A stretch of 11,111 bases of DNA from SPCO01 sp964579825. Lineage in GTDB: Bacteria; Chloroflexota; Limnocylindria; Limnocylindrales; CSP1-4. Shown piece by piece: positions 1 to 6,750 of the stretch. How positions within the stretch are numbered: the first letter of the stretch is position 1; the number at the start of each line of letters is the position of its first letter. The notes under the pieces are model-generated. The model did no database searches and was not told the origin of the DNA. It saw nothing but the letters and a program-made list of their open reading frames with translations. The position numbers and the translations under genes are program-made. The DNA lies in the NCBI GenBank assembly GCA_964579825.1, contig CAZOHT010000063.1:1-11111 (forward strand), in the 5' to 3' direction.

Positions 1-126
1 GCGAGCGGCAACGTCCTGGCCGGAACGCACGGCGCCCTCGATGAACCCGGGATACAAGGGCAGGACGTGGCCAGCCGACAGCCCGGCGGATCCGGCCCCG
101 ATGATGGAGACATCGACGGTGGTCAT
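1..126 (-). CDS. Possible internally deleted flavin amine-oxidase-like protein (partial, leaves window)
   Basis: An open frame starts with ATG at 126-124 and stays open for 42 codons to the window edge. Residues 5-19 hold a textbook dinucleotide-binding start (VDVSIIGAGSAGLSAG, with GxGxxG). Within a few residues it passes into LYPGFIEGAVRSG, which resembles the C-terminal FAD-contacting segment of flavin amine oxidases. In that family the two motifs normally lie several hundred residues apart. The simplest reading is a remnant with a large in-frame internal deletion; an assembly chimera or a short unfamiliar flavoprotein are alternatives. The start is 14 bases past the malic enzyme stop, and a GAGGA-like SD overlaps that stop, so it would be co-transcribed with the enzyme. 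The motif recognition is from memory of the families; the stop codon is not visible. Confidence 0.45.
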   Translation of the reverse strand, partial: MTTVDVSIIGAGSAGLSAGHVLPLYPGFIEGAVRSGQDVAAR

Positions 127-140
127 CGGGTCATCGGTCC

Positions 141-1880
141 TCACTTCTCGGTCGCACGGCGGCGCTCGGCGGGATGCGCCCGCTCGTAGGGCACGTACGC
201 CGGCCACCACATCGCGGCATCGATCATCGTCTCGAGCGCCGCGTCGTCGGCCGGAGCGACGGCGGCGAGCCCGGTCTCGATCGCCTCGCGGGCGACCGCG
301 ATCGCGATCGAGCGGGACACGGACCGCAGCATCGACACCGGCGGGTAGAGCGCGCCCGTCTCGCGCCGCTCGGGCGTGACGGCGTCGGCCAGCGTCCGCG
401 CCGCGAGCAGGAACATCCGGTCCGTGATGGCGCGACTCTCGGCGACGATCGCCCCGAGGCCCAACCCCGGGAAGATGAACACGTTATTCGCCTGGCCGAT
501 GTCGTGGCGCAGGCCGTACCGTTCGACTGGCTCGAACGGCGACCCCGTCGCGACGAGGGCCTTGCCATCGGTCCACTCGAGGATGTCGGCCGGCGTCGCC
601 TCGGCGGCGGAGGTCGGGTTCGACAGCGGCATGACGACCGGCCTGGGGCTGGCTTCGGCCATCGCGCGGATGACGGCCTCGCTGAACGTGCCGGCCACCC
701 CGGTGGTCCCGACGAGGATCTGCGGACGGATCCGTCGCACCGTCTCGAGCAAGTCCGGGGTCGGGCCGTCCACGGCGGGCGCGGCGACTTCCCGTTTGGT
801 GGCATCCAGGTCGTCCCGCCCGGCGTGCACGAGGCCATGAGAGTCGACGGCCACGATCGCCCCCCGGATGACGTCCTTCGGGACGCCTTCATCGGCGAGG
901 AGCATGCGGAGGAGCCGGGCGATACCGGTGCCGGCCGCCCCGGCGCCCACCAGCACGATCCGCGCGTCCGCGGCGGCCAGTTCCAGCGCACGCAGCGCCG
1001 AGATGACCCCGGTCGCGACGATGGCGGCCGTCCCCTGGATGTCGTCGTTGAACGACGGGACACGATCCCGGTAGCGATCGAGGATGCGGAGCGCGTTCTG
1101 TTGCTTGAAGTCCTCCCACTGGATGACGCAGCCGGGCCAGACCTCGGCCACACCGGCGACGAAGGCCTCGATGAGCGCGTCGTACTCGGCACCTCGGAGC
1201 CGGGGCGCGCGATAGCCGAGGTACAGCGGGTCGGCGAGGAGTGCCGGGTTGTCGGTTCCCACGTCGAGCGAGATCGGCAGGGTGAGGGCCGGGTGGATGC
1301 CGCAGGCCGCGGTGTAGAGGGCGAGCTTGCCGATCGGGATGGCCATGCCACCCGCCCCCTGGTCGCCGAGACCCAGGATCCGCTCGTTGTCGGTGACGAC
1401 GATCAGGCGGACATCTTCGTACGGCCCCTGCCGGAGGAGTTCGGGGATCCGGTCGCGGTCGGCCGGCGTGATCCAGGCGCCACGGGTCCGCCGGATGATG
1501 TGGCTGAACTCCTGGCAGGCTCGGCCGACGGTCGGCGTGTAGACGATCGGCAGGAACTCGTCGAGATGCTCGGCGAGCAGCCGGTAGAACAGGGTCGCAT
1601 TGCGGTCCTGGAGGGCGGCCAGGCCGATGTACTGCTCGAGCGCGTCGTGCTTGACCCGGAGGTGCTCGAGTTCGAGGGCGATCTGCTCATCGATGGTCAG
1701 GACCCGGTCCGGCAGCAGGCCGCGCAGCCCGAACGCGTCGCGCTCGGCCGGCGGGAACGCGAGGTCCTTGGTCAGGAGGCGGCTCCCCAGCAGGGCCGGC
1801 CCGGCGAGCGCGATCGTGGCGGGTTTGCCGGCGGCGATGGCATCGAACGGAGCGGGCAGGGGACGCACGCTCGCGAGCAT
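141..1880 (-). CDS. NAD-dependent malic enzyme (malate dehydrogenase, oxaloacetate-decarboxylating)
   Basis: Oxidative decarboxylation of L-malate to pyruvate and CO2 with reduction of NAD(P), in the cytosol; it links the TCA cycle to pyruvate. The 579-residue product matches the large SfcA/MaeA-type class from end to end. Visible motifs are GPALLGSRLLTK near residue 27, YTPTVG at 114-119 (catalytic Tyr114), GLGDQGAGGMAIPIGKL at 170-186 (catalytic Lys185), the metal ligands in WEDF (255-258) and FNDDIQGTAA (277-286), the Rossmann GAGAAG at 312-317, then PLSNPTS and ATGSPF in the C-terminal half. I chose the ATG at 1880-1878 because the family's conserved region begins about 25 residues later; the frame continues upstream only through repetitive DNA with no homology. 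No clear SD precedes this ATG. Cofactor preference is inferred from the class. It is transcribed divergently from the carboxypeptidase across the repeat arrays. Confidence 0.96.
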   Translation of the reverse strand: MLASVRPLPAPFDAIAAGKPATIALAGPALLGSRLLTKDLAFPPAERDAFGLRGLLPDRVLTIDEQIALELEHLRVKHDALEQYIGLAALQDRNATLFYRLLAEHLDEFLPIVYTPTVGRACQEFSHIIRRTRGAWITPADRDRIPELLRQGPYEDVRLIVVTDNERILGLGDQGAGGMAIPIGKLALYTAACGIHPALTLPISLDVGTDNPALLADPLYLGYRAPRLRGAEYDALIEAFVAGVAEVWPGCVIQWEDFKQQNALRILDRYRDRVPSFNDDIQGTAAIVATGVISALRALELAAADARIVLVGAGAAGTGIARLLRMLLADEGVPKDVIRGAIVAVDSHGLVHAGRDDLDATKREVAAPAVDGPTPDLLETVRRIRPQILVGTTGVAGTFSEAVIRAMAEASPRPVVMPLSNPTSAAEATPADILEWTDGKALVATGSPFEPVERYGLRHDIGQANNVFIFPGLGLGAIVAESRAITDRMFLLAARTLADAVTPERRETGALYPPVSMLRSVSRSIAIAVAREAIETGLAAVAPADDAALETMIDAAMWWPAYVPYERAHPAERRRATEK

Positions 1881-1913
1881 AGCGGCCGGGCCACAGCTGA
1901 GCGGTGCGGCCAC

Positions 1914-2023
1914 GGCGCCGCCACGGCGCTGGCTCGGCGCAGCCATCGTGCTGGCTCGGCGCAGCCACGGCGCCGGCACGGCGCAGCCACGGCGCCGGCA
2001 CGGCGCAGCCACGGGGCGCCACG
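1914..2023. repeat. 22-bp GC-rich tandem repeat, five units
   Basis: Units start at 1914, 1936, 1958, 1980 and 2002, exactly 22 bases apart. Most begin GGCGCAGCC and continue with CACGGCGCCGGCAC or a variant; units 1958-1979 and 1980-2001 are identical. A decayed continuation runs to about 2050. The early units contain GCTGGCTC, a word that is also central to the adjacent 51-bp array. The repeat keeps all frames open but encodes only low-complexity peptide. Confidence 0.85.
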
Positions 2024-2044
2024 GGGCAGCCAAGTGGCAGCCAC

Positions 2045-2324
2045 GGCGCCGGCTCAGAGCCGGCGAATCGCGCAGATCTCGACGTCGCGCGCCCGAACGC
2101 TGGCTGAGAGCCGGCGATCGCCGCAGTCTCGCGGCGCCCACGGTCAGCTCGCTGGCTCTGAGCGGGCGATCAGCGCGTTCGCGGGGCAGTTCGGGCCAGA
2201 TCGCTGGCTCTGAGCGGGCGATCGGCACGTTGGCGGGACGTCTTGCCCAGATCGCTGGCTCTGAGCCAGCGATCGAAGTTGAGCGGGGGCACGGCTGCCG
2301 ACCTGCTGGCTCTGAGCATGGGCG
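2045..2324. repeat. Degenerate ~51-bp tandem array with 25-bp palindromic cores, six units
   Basis: Cores of 25 bases begin at 2045, 2095, 2147, 2199, 2250 and 2300, a spacing of 50, 52, 52, 51 and 50. The consensus core is GATCGCTGGCTC, one base, then a near-complement arm. The unit at 2250 is a perfect inverted repeat, the unit at 2045 is perfect over its inner 19 bases (2047-2065), and the others carry a few mismatches. The 25-27 bp between cores are related to each other: those after units 1 and 2 share CGCAG and TCTCG, and those after units 3 and 4 share a CGTT-GGCGGG pattern. Each core could fold as a hairpin in DNA or RNA. The function is unknown. Confidence 0.85.
2250..2274. repeat. 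Perfect 25-bp palindrome (12-bp arms, 1-base centre)
   Basis: The left arm GATCGCTGGCTC (2250-2261) is the exact reverse complement of the right arm at 2263-2274, around a single T at 2262. It is the most symmetric unit of the 51-bp array and could be a dimeric protein-binding site or a cruciform/hairpin. Confidence 0.9.
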
Positions 2325-2417
2325 CCGGACCCGGCGAGCGCACGCGGCGAGGGTCCCGTTAGCACCTAGCCCCATCGCGGTATGGCCGGATCCGGCCGGA
2401 CAGGGCAGACTTCCCGC

Positions 2418-4052
2418 ATGCGCATCCCCAACCTGGCGCCCCGAGCGCCTCGCGCGGCTCGCTTCGCCCTGGTCCTTGCCGCCGTCGTCGGCCTGTCCGG
2501 GATCGCGGCCGGGCCCGCCGCCCCGACCACCTCCGCCGCTGACTTCCCGGCCGCCGACTCCGACTATCACACGTACGCCGAGATGGTCGCCGAGATCCAG
2601 GCGACCGAGGCCGCCCACCCGGACATCGTCGACCTGTCGGTCATCGGCCAGAGCTACCAGGGTCGTGACATCTGGGTCGCCAAGGTGTCGGACAACGTCG
2701 GGACGGACGAGAACGAGCCCGAGGTCATGTTCGACAGCCTCCATCACGCCCGCGAGCACCTCACGCTCGAGCAGACCCTCGCCATCCTGCGCTGGCTGGC
2801 GACCGGCTACGGCACGGACAGCCGAGTCACGGCCATGGTCGACACGCGCGAGATCTGGATCATCTTCTCGGTCAACCCGGATGGCGCCGAGTACGACCTG
2901 ACCGGCGACCCGTATCGCGAGTGGCGCAAGAACCGCCAGCCCAACTCGGGCACGACCGCGGTCGGGACGGACCTCAACCGCAACTACGGCTATCGATGGG
3001 GCTGCTGCGGCGGGTCATCGAGCAGCAAGTCCGCGCTGACCTACCGTGGGCCGTCGGCCTTCTCCGCGCCCGAGACGCGGGCCATCCGCGACTTCATGGC
3101 CAGTCGCCGGATCGGTGGCCGCCAGCAGATCAAGGTCGCCATCACGTTCCACACCGCCGGCGAACAGGTCCTGTGGCCGTACGGCTACACGTACACGGAT
3201 GTCCCGGCCGACATGACCGTCGAGGACCACGCCGCGCTCGTCGCGATGGGCAAGAAGATGGCCAGCCTCAACGGCTACACGCCGATGCAATCGAGTGGCC
3301 TGTACGTCACCGACGGCGACGAGATCGACTACGCGTACGGCGCCCAGCGCATCTGGATGTACACGTTCGAGATGTACCCGTCCCATTCGAAGGTCAGCTC
3401 GGACCTTCGCTTCTACCCGCCGGACGAGGTCATCCCGCGCGAGACGGACCGCAACAAGGAAGCGATCTACTACCTGATCGAGCGGGCCTGGTGCCCGTAC
3501 GCGGTCATCGGCAAGTCCACCCAGAACTGCGGTCCGCTGTTCGACGACTTCGAGACGACGGCGCCGTGGGGGCGCGACCCGCTGGGCACCGACACGGCGA
3601 CCGGCGGCGGCTGGGAGCGGGCCATCCCCGCGCTCACGACCCGCCAGTCGAACAAGGTCACGTCCGGCGCGCGCGCGCTCGTGACCCGGGCGCCGGCCGG
3701 CACCACGGCGAACAGCTATGACGTCGACGGGATCACCAGCATCCGCGGACCGCTCGTCCAGCTCGGCGCGACCACCGGCTCGCTGACCTTCCGCTACTAC
3801 TTCGCGCACGCCTCGAACTCGTCGTCCGCCGACTACTTCCGTGCCTATGTCGAACGCGAGGATGGCTCCCGAACGCTCGTGCGCCAGGAGGTCGGGGCGG
3901 CGAACGACGACAAGCCCATCTGGAGTTCGGTCAGCGTCTCGATGGCGCCGTGGGCCGGTGAGAAGGTCCGGATCGTGTTCGAGGCGGCCGACGTGTCGAC
4001 CGCGAGCACGGTCGAGGCCGCCGTGGACGACGTCCGGATCACCCGCCCGTAG
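2418..4052 (+). CDS. Secreted zinc carboxypeptidase, peptidase family M14, with C-terminal beta-sandwich-like domain
   Basis: It removes C-terminal residues from peptides outside the cell. The start at 2418 is preferred over the in-frame ATG at 2382 because it opens directly into a signal peptide: Arg-rich residues 1-15, hydrophobic 16-32 (FALVLAAVVGLSGIAAG), with a likely cut near residue 40. The M14 catalytic domain spans roughly 48-360. Zinc ligands are His110 and Glu113 (HHARE) and His245 (FHTAGEQ); substrate Arg170 (EWRKNR); Asn187-Arg188 (DLNRNYGYRWGCCGG); Tyr305 (IDYAYG); catalytic Glu318 (YTFEMY). There is no long propeptide between the signal and the catalytic domain, as in carboxypeptidase T-like bacterial enzymes. 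Residues about 371-544, from LFDDFE, form a separate domain of the kind often attached to secreted enzymes; I cannot assign its ligand. The catalytic part most resembles actinobacterial-type M14 enzymes as I remember them. No strong SD is seen. The 3' end is convergent with the kinase gene. Confidence 0.95.
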   Translation: MRIPNLAPRAPRAARFALVLAAVVGLSGIAAGPAAPTTSAADFPAADSDYHTYAEMVAEIQATEAAHPDIVDLSVIGQSYQGRDIWVAKVSDNVGTDENEPEVMFDSLHHAREHLTLEQTLAILRWLATGYGTDSRVTAMVDTREIWIIFSVNPDGAEYDLTGDPYREWRKNRQPNSGTTAVGTDLNRNYGYRWGCCGGSSSSKSALTYRGPSAFSAPETRAIRDFMASRRIGGRQQIKVAITFHTAGEQVLWPYGYTYTDVPADMTVEDHAALVAMGKKMASLNGYTPMQSSGLYVTDGDEIDYAYGAQRIWMYTFEMYPSHSKVSSDLRFYPPDEVIPRETDRNKEAIYYLIERAWCPYAVIGKSTQNCGPLFDDFETTAPWGRDPLGTDTATGGGWERAIPALTTRQSNKVTSGARALVTRAPAGTTANSYDVDGITSIRGPLVQLGATTGSLTFRYYFAHASNSSSADYFRAYVEREDGSRTLVRQEVGAANDDKPIWSSVSVSMAPWAGEKVRIVFEAADVSTASTVEAAVDDVRITRP

Positions 4053-4060
4053 GCTGACTC

Positions 4061-4091
4061 GCCCGCGGCGGATGCCTATGCGCCCGCGGGC
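4061..4091. terminator. Possible bidirectional terminator hairpin between convergent genes
   Basis: GCCCGCGG (4061-4068) pairs perfectly with CCGCGGGC (4084-4091) around a 15-base loop that contains the kinase stop codon (4076-4078). It starts 9 bases after the carboxypeptidase stop. No T-tract follows on either strand, so true intrinsic termination is uncertain. Confidence 0.4.
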
Positions 4092-5203
4092 AGCTCCACG
4101 CTGAACGTGGCGCCCGCCCCAGGCGTGGACGACACGGAGATCGTGCCGCCGTGGGCTTCCACGAGCCCGCGGGCGATCGCCAGGCCGAGACCGGATCCGC
4201 GCGAGGATTCGCCCTTCACGAACCGCTCGAAGACGTCGGCGAGCAGCTCCGGTGCGATGCCCGGACCCGTGTCCGCGACGCGGATCGTCACGAGGCGCTC
4301 GCCCGGGGAGTGGCTCCCCGTCACCGTCACGCGCCCGCCGGCCGGCGTGTGCCGCAGCGCATTCGCGACCAGGTTGGAGAGCACCTCGCCGATCCGCACC
4401 GGATCCACGTCCAGGATCGGCAGGTCGTCGGTGGTGGCGTCGGTCAGCGTCACCCCGGCGGTCGCCGCCGCCGCACCGAACGAGCGGACCGTCTCCGCGA
4501 TGAGCAGGTCGAGCGCTGTCGGTTCGAGATGGAGCGCCAGCGTGCCGGCCTCGGACAGCGTGAGCGTTCGCAGGTCGTCGATGAGCCGCTCCATGAGCCG
4601 GGTCTGATCGAGGATCGGGGCGAGGTGGGCCTCGTCGGGCGGGTAGACGCCATCGATGATCGCCTCGAGATTGCCCGCGATGACGGTCAGCGGCGTCCGC
4701 AGTTCGTGGCTGACGTCGGCCAGGAGGGCCCGGCGCGATGCCTCGTCCGCTTCGAGGCGGGCGGCCATCGTGTCGAACCCGGACACGAGCTGGCGGGTGG
4801 ACCGCATCCCGCGCCGGGCGGGACCCACGCGCACGGTGTAGTCGCCGGCCTCCACCCGCCGCGTGGCCTCCACGAGCCGATCCAGCGTGGCTCCGGTGCC
4901 ACGGAACGTCCGCCCGATGCCGACCAGGACGCCGACGACGACGAGCGCGGCGATGATCCCCGGGACCGGCCCGAGCTGCGAGAGCACGAACGCGCTGCCG
5001 GCGACGAGCGAGCCGGCCACGATGAGGAACAGGAGCCCGAACAGACAGCCGAAGCCCCGCCAGGCGCCGCGCCGCCGACCGCGCCGACCGCCCCAGCCGC
5101 CGGGACCGGACCACGGGTCGTGCATCCCAGGTCGCCCGGGTCGTCCGGGTGGTCCAGGGGGGCCAGGCCGTCCGGAGGGTCCCGCGGCTCGCGGATCGGT
5201 CAT
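4076..5203 (-). CDS. Membrane sensor histidine kinase with collagen-like N-terminus
   Basis: The 375-residue sensor kinase autophosphorylates on His and should pass the phosphate to the regulator encoded directly upstream. Residues 8-25 are six Gly-X-Y triplets (GPSGRPGPPGPPGRPGRP), followed by a Gly/Arg/Trp-rich cytosolic stretch to about 50. Two membrane segments (about 51-73 and 79-97) are separated by only a few residues, so there is almost no extracellular sensor. A HAMP-like linker spans about 98-150. The kinase core has DVSHELRTP with His166, the N-box NLVANALRHTP (277-287), DTGPG (311-315), VFERF (324-328) and GSGLGL (336-341). The start ATG (5203-5201) overlaps the regulator stop in ATGA with no good SD, so translation is probably coupled. 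The next in-frame Met is residue 27 and would remove the collagen-like tail. The short loop suggests sensing within the membrane or through a partner protein. Confidence 0.95.
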   Translation of the reverse strand: MTDPRAAGPSGRPGPPGPPGRPGRPGMHDPWSGPGGWGGRRGRRRGAWRGFGCLFGLLFLIVAGSLVAGSAFVLSQLGPVPGIIAALVVVGVLVGIGRTFRGTGATLDRLVEATRRVEAGDYTVRVGPARRGMRSTRQLVSGFDTMAARLEADEASRRALLADVSHELRTPLTVIAGNLEAIIDGVYPPDEAHLAPILDQTRLMERLIDDLRTLTLSEAGTLALHLEPTALDLLIAETVRSFGAAAATAGVTLTDATTDDLPILDVDPVRIGEVLSNLVANALRHTPAGGRVTVTGSHSPGERLVTIRVADTGPGIAPELLADVFERFVKGESSRGSGLGLAIARGLVEAHGGTISVSSTPGAGATFSVELPAGA

Positions 5204-6071
5204 GTGCCAGCGTCCCGGCCGCCCAGCTCGTCGCGGTCGTCGGCGAAGCGGTAGCCGACGCCGTAGACGGTCAGCACGTATCNNNNNNNNNNNNNNNNNN
5301 NNNNNNNNNNNNNNNNNNNNNNNNNNNNNNNNNNNNNNNNNNNNNNNNNNNNNNNNNNNNNNNNNNNNNNNNNNNNNNNNNNTCGTCGCGGTCGTCGGCG
5401 AAGCGGTAGCCGACGCCGTAGACGGTCAGCACGTATCGAGGCTGGCGCGGATCCGGCTCGAGCTTGCGCCGGAGGTTCTTGACGTGGGTGTCGATGGCGC
5501 GCTCGTACGACTCGAAGGCGATGCCGCGCAGCGCATCGAGCAACTGGGAGCGGGTGAAGATCCTGCCCGGGCTGGAGGCGAGGGTCCGGAGCAGGCCGAA
5601 CTCGGTCGGCGTGAGGTCCAGCGCACGGCCGGCGACCTCGGCGCGCATCCGCGGGACATCGAGTGTGACGTCGGCCGCGCGGATCGTGTCGGTCGGTGCG
5701 GCCGGTCGAGGCTCGGCGCGCCGGAGGACGGCTCGGACGCGGGCGACCAGTTCCCGCGGTGAAAAGGGCTTGGTCAGATAGTCGTCGGCCCCGAGTTCGA
5801 GGCCCAGCAGCTTGTCGAGCTCGTCGTCACGGGCTGTGAGCATCACGATCGGCGTCGTCGAGTCGCGCCGGACCTCGCGGGTGACGTCGAGGCCGTCGGT
5901 GCCGGGCAGGCCCAGGTCCAGGACGATCAGGTCCGGCCGCTGGCGCCGGTAGGTCTCGAGGGCGGCCGTGCCGTCGGCGGCGGTCAGGACCGTGTAGCCG
6001 GCGTGCTCGAGGTAGTCGCGCGCGAGCTGCACGATCGCGGGTTCGTCATCGACGACGAGGATGGTCTTCAT
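5200..6071 (-). CDS. OmpR/PhoB-family response regulator, interrupted by an artefactual assembly gap
   Basis: A DNA-binding response regulator paired with the downstream kinase. The start MKTILVVDDEP is at 6071; an in-frame Met at 6080 is an alternative, and neither has a clear SD. The receiver domain (about 1-120) has acidic residues DDE at 8-10, phosphoacceptor Asp52 (VLDLGLPG), Thr79 and Lys101 (LTKPF). The winged helix (about 130-226) shows TPTEFGLL, RSQLLDAL, IDTHVKNLRRKLEP and YVLTVYGVGYRF. As written the frame breaks at the 100-N gap (5283-5382), but 5228-5282 and 5383-5437 are identical. Deleting one copy plus the Ns (155 bases) gives 238 residues ending ADDRDELGGRDAGT, with its TGA at 5202-5200 overlapping the kinase ATG. 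The gene is therefore very probably intact in the organism. Confidence 0.93.
5228..5437. repeat. Artefactual 55-bp direct duplication flanking an N gap
   Basis: Positions 5228-5282 and 5383-5437 are base-for-base identical, and the interval between them is exactly 100 N. Identical contig ends of 55 bases are what a de Bruijn assembler using k=55 leaves when contigs are scaffolded without merging. The duplicated segment encodes the VGYRFADD region of the response regulator, and a single copy restores the frame. Confidence 0.93.
5283..5382. other. Assembly gap (100 N)
   Basis: A run of exactly 100 N, the conventional placeholder for a gap of unknown size. Because of the flanking identity its true size is probably negative (a 55-base overlap). 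Confidence 0.97.
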
Positions 6072-6096
6072 CGCGGGCATCGTAGAGGGTGTGGAT

Positions 6097-6122
6097 GCGC
6101 CCCCGGCAGGAGCCGAGGGCGC
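6097..6122. promoter_or_regulatory. Intra-operon hairpin upstream of the response regulator
   Basis: GCGCCC (6097-6102) pairs with GGGCGC (6117-6122), and CGGC (6104-6107) pairs with GCCG (6112-6115), with one C/A mismatch between the two stems and a 4-base loop. It lies in the 74-base spacer between the small membrane protein stop and the regulator start. It could set relative expression by pausing, partial termination or mRNA protection. Confidence 0.35.
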
Positions 6123-6145
6123 GGGAAACGGGGAGGGAGCCGGCG

Positions 6146-6646
6146 TCAGGCCGGGGTCGTGGGCGGTGGTGGCGTGTCGTGAGCCTCCGCCGGGTGGTCG
6201 GTGGTGCCCGAGGCGGCGTGTGACTCGCGGTGCCACTCCTCGAAGGTGCTCCGAAACCGGTCGCGGCGGCCCCACGAGGACGGGCCGTTCCCGCCGCCCT
6301 GGCCGTCGGGCCCGGGTCCCCACGTGCCGGGACCACCCGGGCCCCAGCCAGCCCCGCCGTTCGGGCCCCAGCCGTGGCGGTGTCGGCCGCCGCCGATGAT
6401 CGCCCGGAACAGGCCGAACACGAGGATCAGGAAGACGATCGTGCCGAGCAAGCCGAGGAACCCGAACCCGAAGCCGGGCTGGAAGCCCCAGGCGGGGACG
6501 ACGATCGGCGCGACGACCGTCGAGCCGTCGGTGACGACCGTGGCGGCGCCAGTGGTGACGCCGGCCTGGTAGGCCGTGGCGGCGATGGCACTGCCGCCGA
6601 TCGCCAGGACGACGATGAGCAGGAACGCCGCGAAGAGGCGGGACAT
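6146..6646 (-). CDS. Small Gly/Pro/Trp-rich membrane protein, first gene of the two-component operon
   Basis: The 166-residue protein belongs to no family I can name. The start at 6646 is set by a good SD (AGGAG on the minus strand, 6656-6660, nine bases away). Residues about 3-24 (LFAAFLLIVVLAIGGSAIAA) are a signal anchor or signal peptide. A short Val/Thr-rich segment and PAWGFQPGFGFGF lead to a second membrane span (GLLGTIVFLILVFGLF). The C-terminal half is low complexity, dominated by Gly, Pro and Trp. It is followed by a charged segment (RRDRFRSTFEEWHRESH) that may form a helix and an acidic/Pro tail. It precedes the response regulator by 74 bases in the same direction, so it is a candidate accessory sensor or target of that system. 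This link is inferred from position only. Confidence 0.8.
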   Translation of the reverse strand: MSRLFAAFLLIVVLAIGGSAIAATAYQAGVTTGAATVVTDGSTVVAPIVVPAWGFQPGFGFGFLGLLGTIVFLILVFGLFRAIIGGGRHRHGWGPNGGAGWGPGGPGTWGPGPDGQGGGNGPSSWGRRDRFRSTFEEWHRESHAASGTTDHPAEAHDTPPPPTTPA

Positions 6647-6662
6647 GCGAGGTGACTCCTTG

Positions 6663-6698
6663 TGCGTGGGATCCGCCGTGGATCCCTGATGCCACGCA
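6663..6698. promoter_or_regulatory. Inverted repeat upstream of the membrane-protein gene
   Basis: GGGATCC (6668-6674) and GGATCCC (6680-6686) are perfect 7-bp arms around GCCGT. Outside them TGCGTGG (6663-6669) is complementary to CCACGCA (6692-6698), overlapping the inner left arm by two bases. It lies just upstream of the SD at 6656-6660 of the minus-strand operon. It could be an operator, perhaps for the operon's own regulator, or a leader RNA hairpin. Confidence 0.4.
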
Positions 6699-6750
6699 TG
6701 CTGCCGCCCGAATGTGGCGTGGATGTGGAGACGCCGTGGCGGTCTGGGCG

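Larger units (their letters stand above)
1881..2417. other. Divergent intergenic region filled with tandem repeats
   Basis: These 537 bases separate the starts of the malic enzyme (minus) and the carboxypeptidase (plus). Long frames cross it on both strands, but they have no recognisable domain and their translations are low-complexity Ala/Arg/Pro/Ser strings produced by the repeats, so I treat it as non-coding. It holds a 22-bp array (1914-2023, degenerate to about 2050) and a ~51-bp palindromic array (2045-2324). Positions 2325-2417 look like ordinary unique sequence and presumably include the carboxypeptidase promoter, though no convincing -35/-10 pair is visible. Confidence 0.8.

Noticed and set aside
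174..2213. Long plus-strand frame antisense to the malic enzyme (679 codons)
   Set aside because: It is a shadow frame with composition typical of antisense GC-rich coding DNA; the minus-strand enzyme has all catalytic motifs.
2045..2324. CRISPR array (25-bp repeats, 25-27 bp spacers)
   Set aside because: The repeats differ from one another, the intervening segments are related to each other, the cores are near-perfect palindromes, and no cas gene is in view.
2382..2417. Earlier start for the carboxypeptidase
   Set aside because: It would add 12 polar residues before the signal peptide, with no better ribosome site.
1881..2759. N-terminal extension of the malic enzyme to 872 residues
   Set aside because: The extension translates tandem repeats and the antisense of the carboxypeptidase into low-complexity sequence; family homology starts shortly after the ATG at 1880.
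1600..2901. Long plus-strand frame across the repeat region (433 codons)
   Set aside because: It is antisense to the malic enzyme and out of frame with the carboxypeptidase, rich in Arg/Ala/Ser/Pro, and has no domain; GC-rich DNA has few stops.
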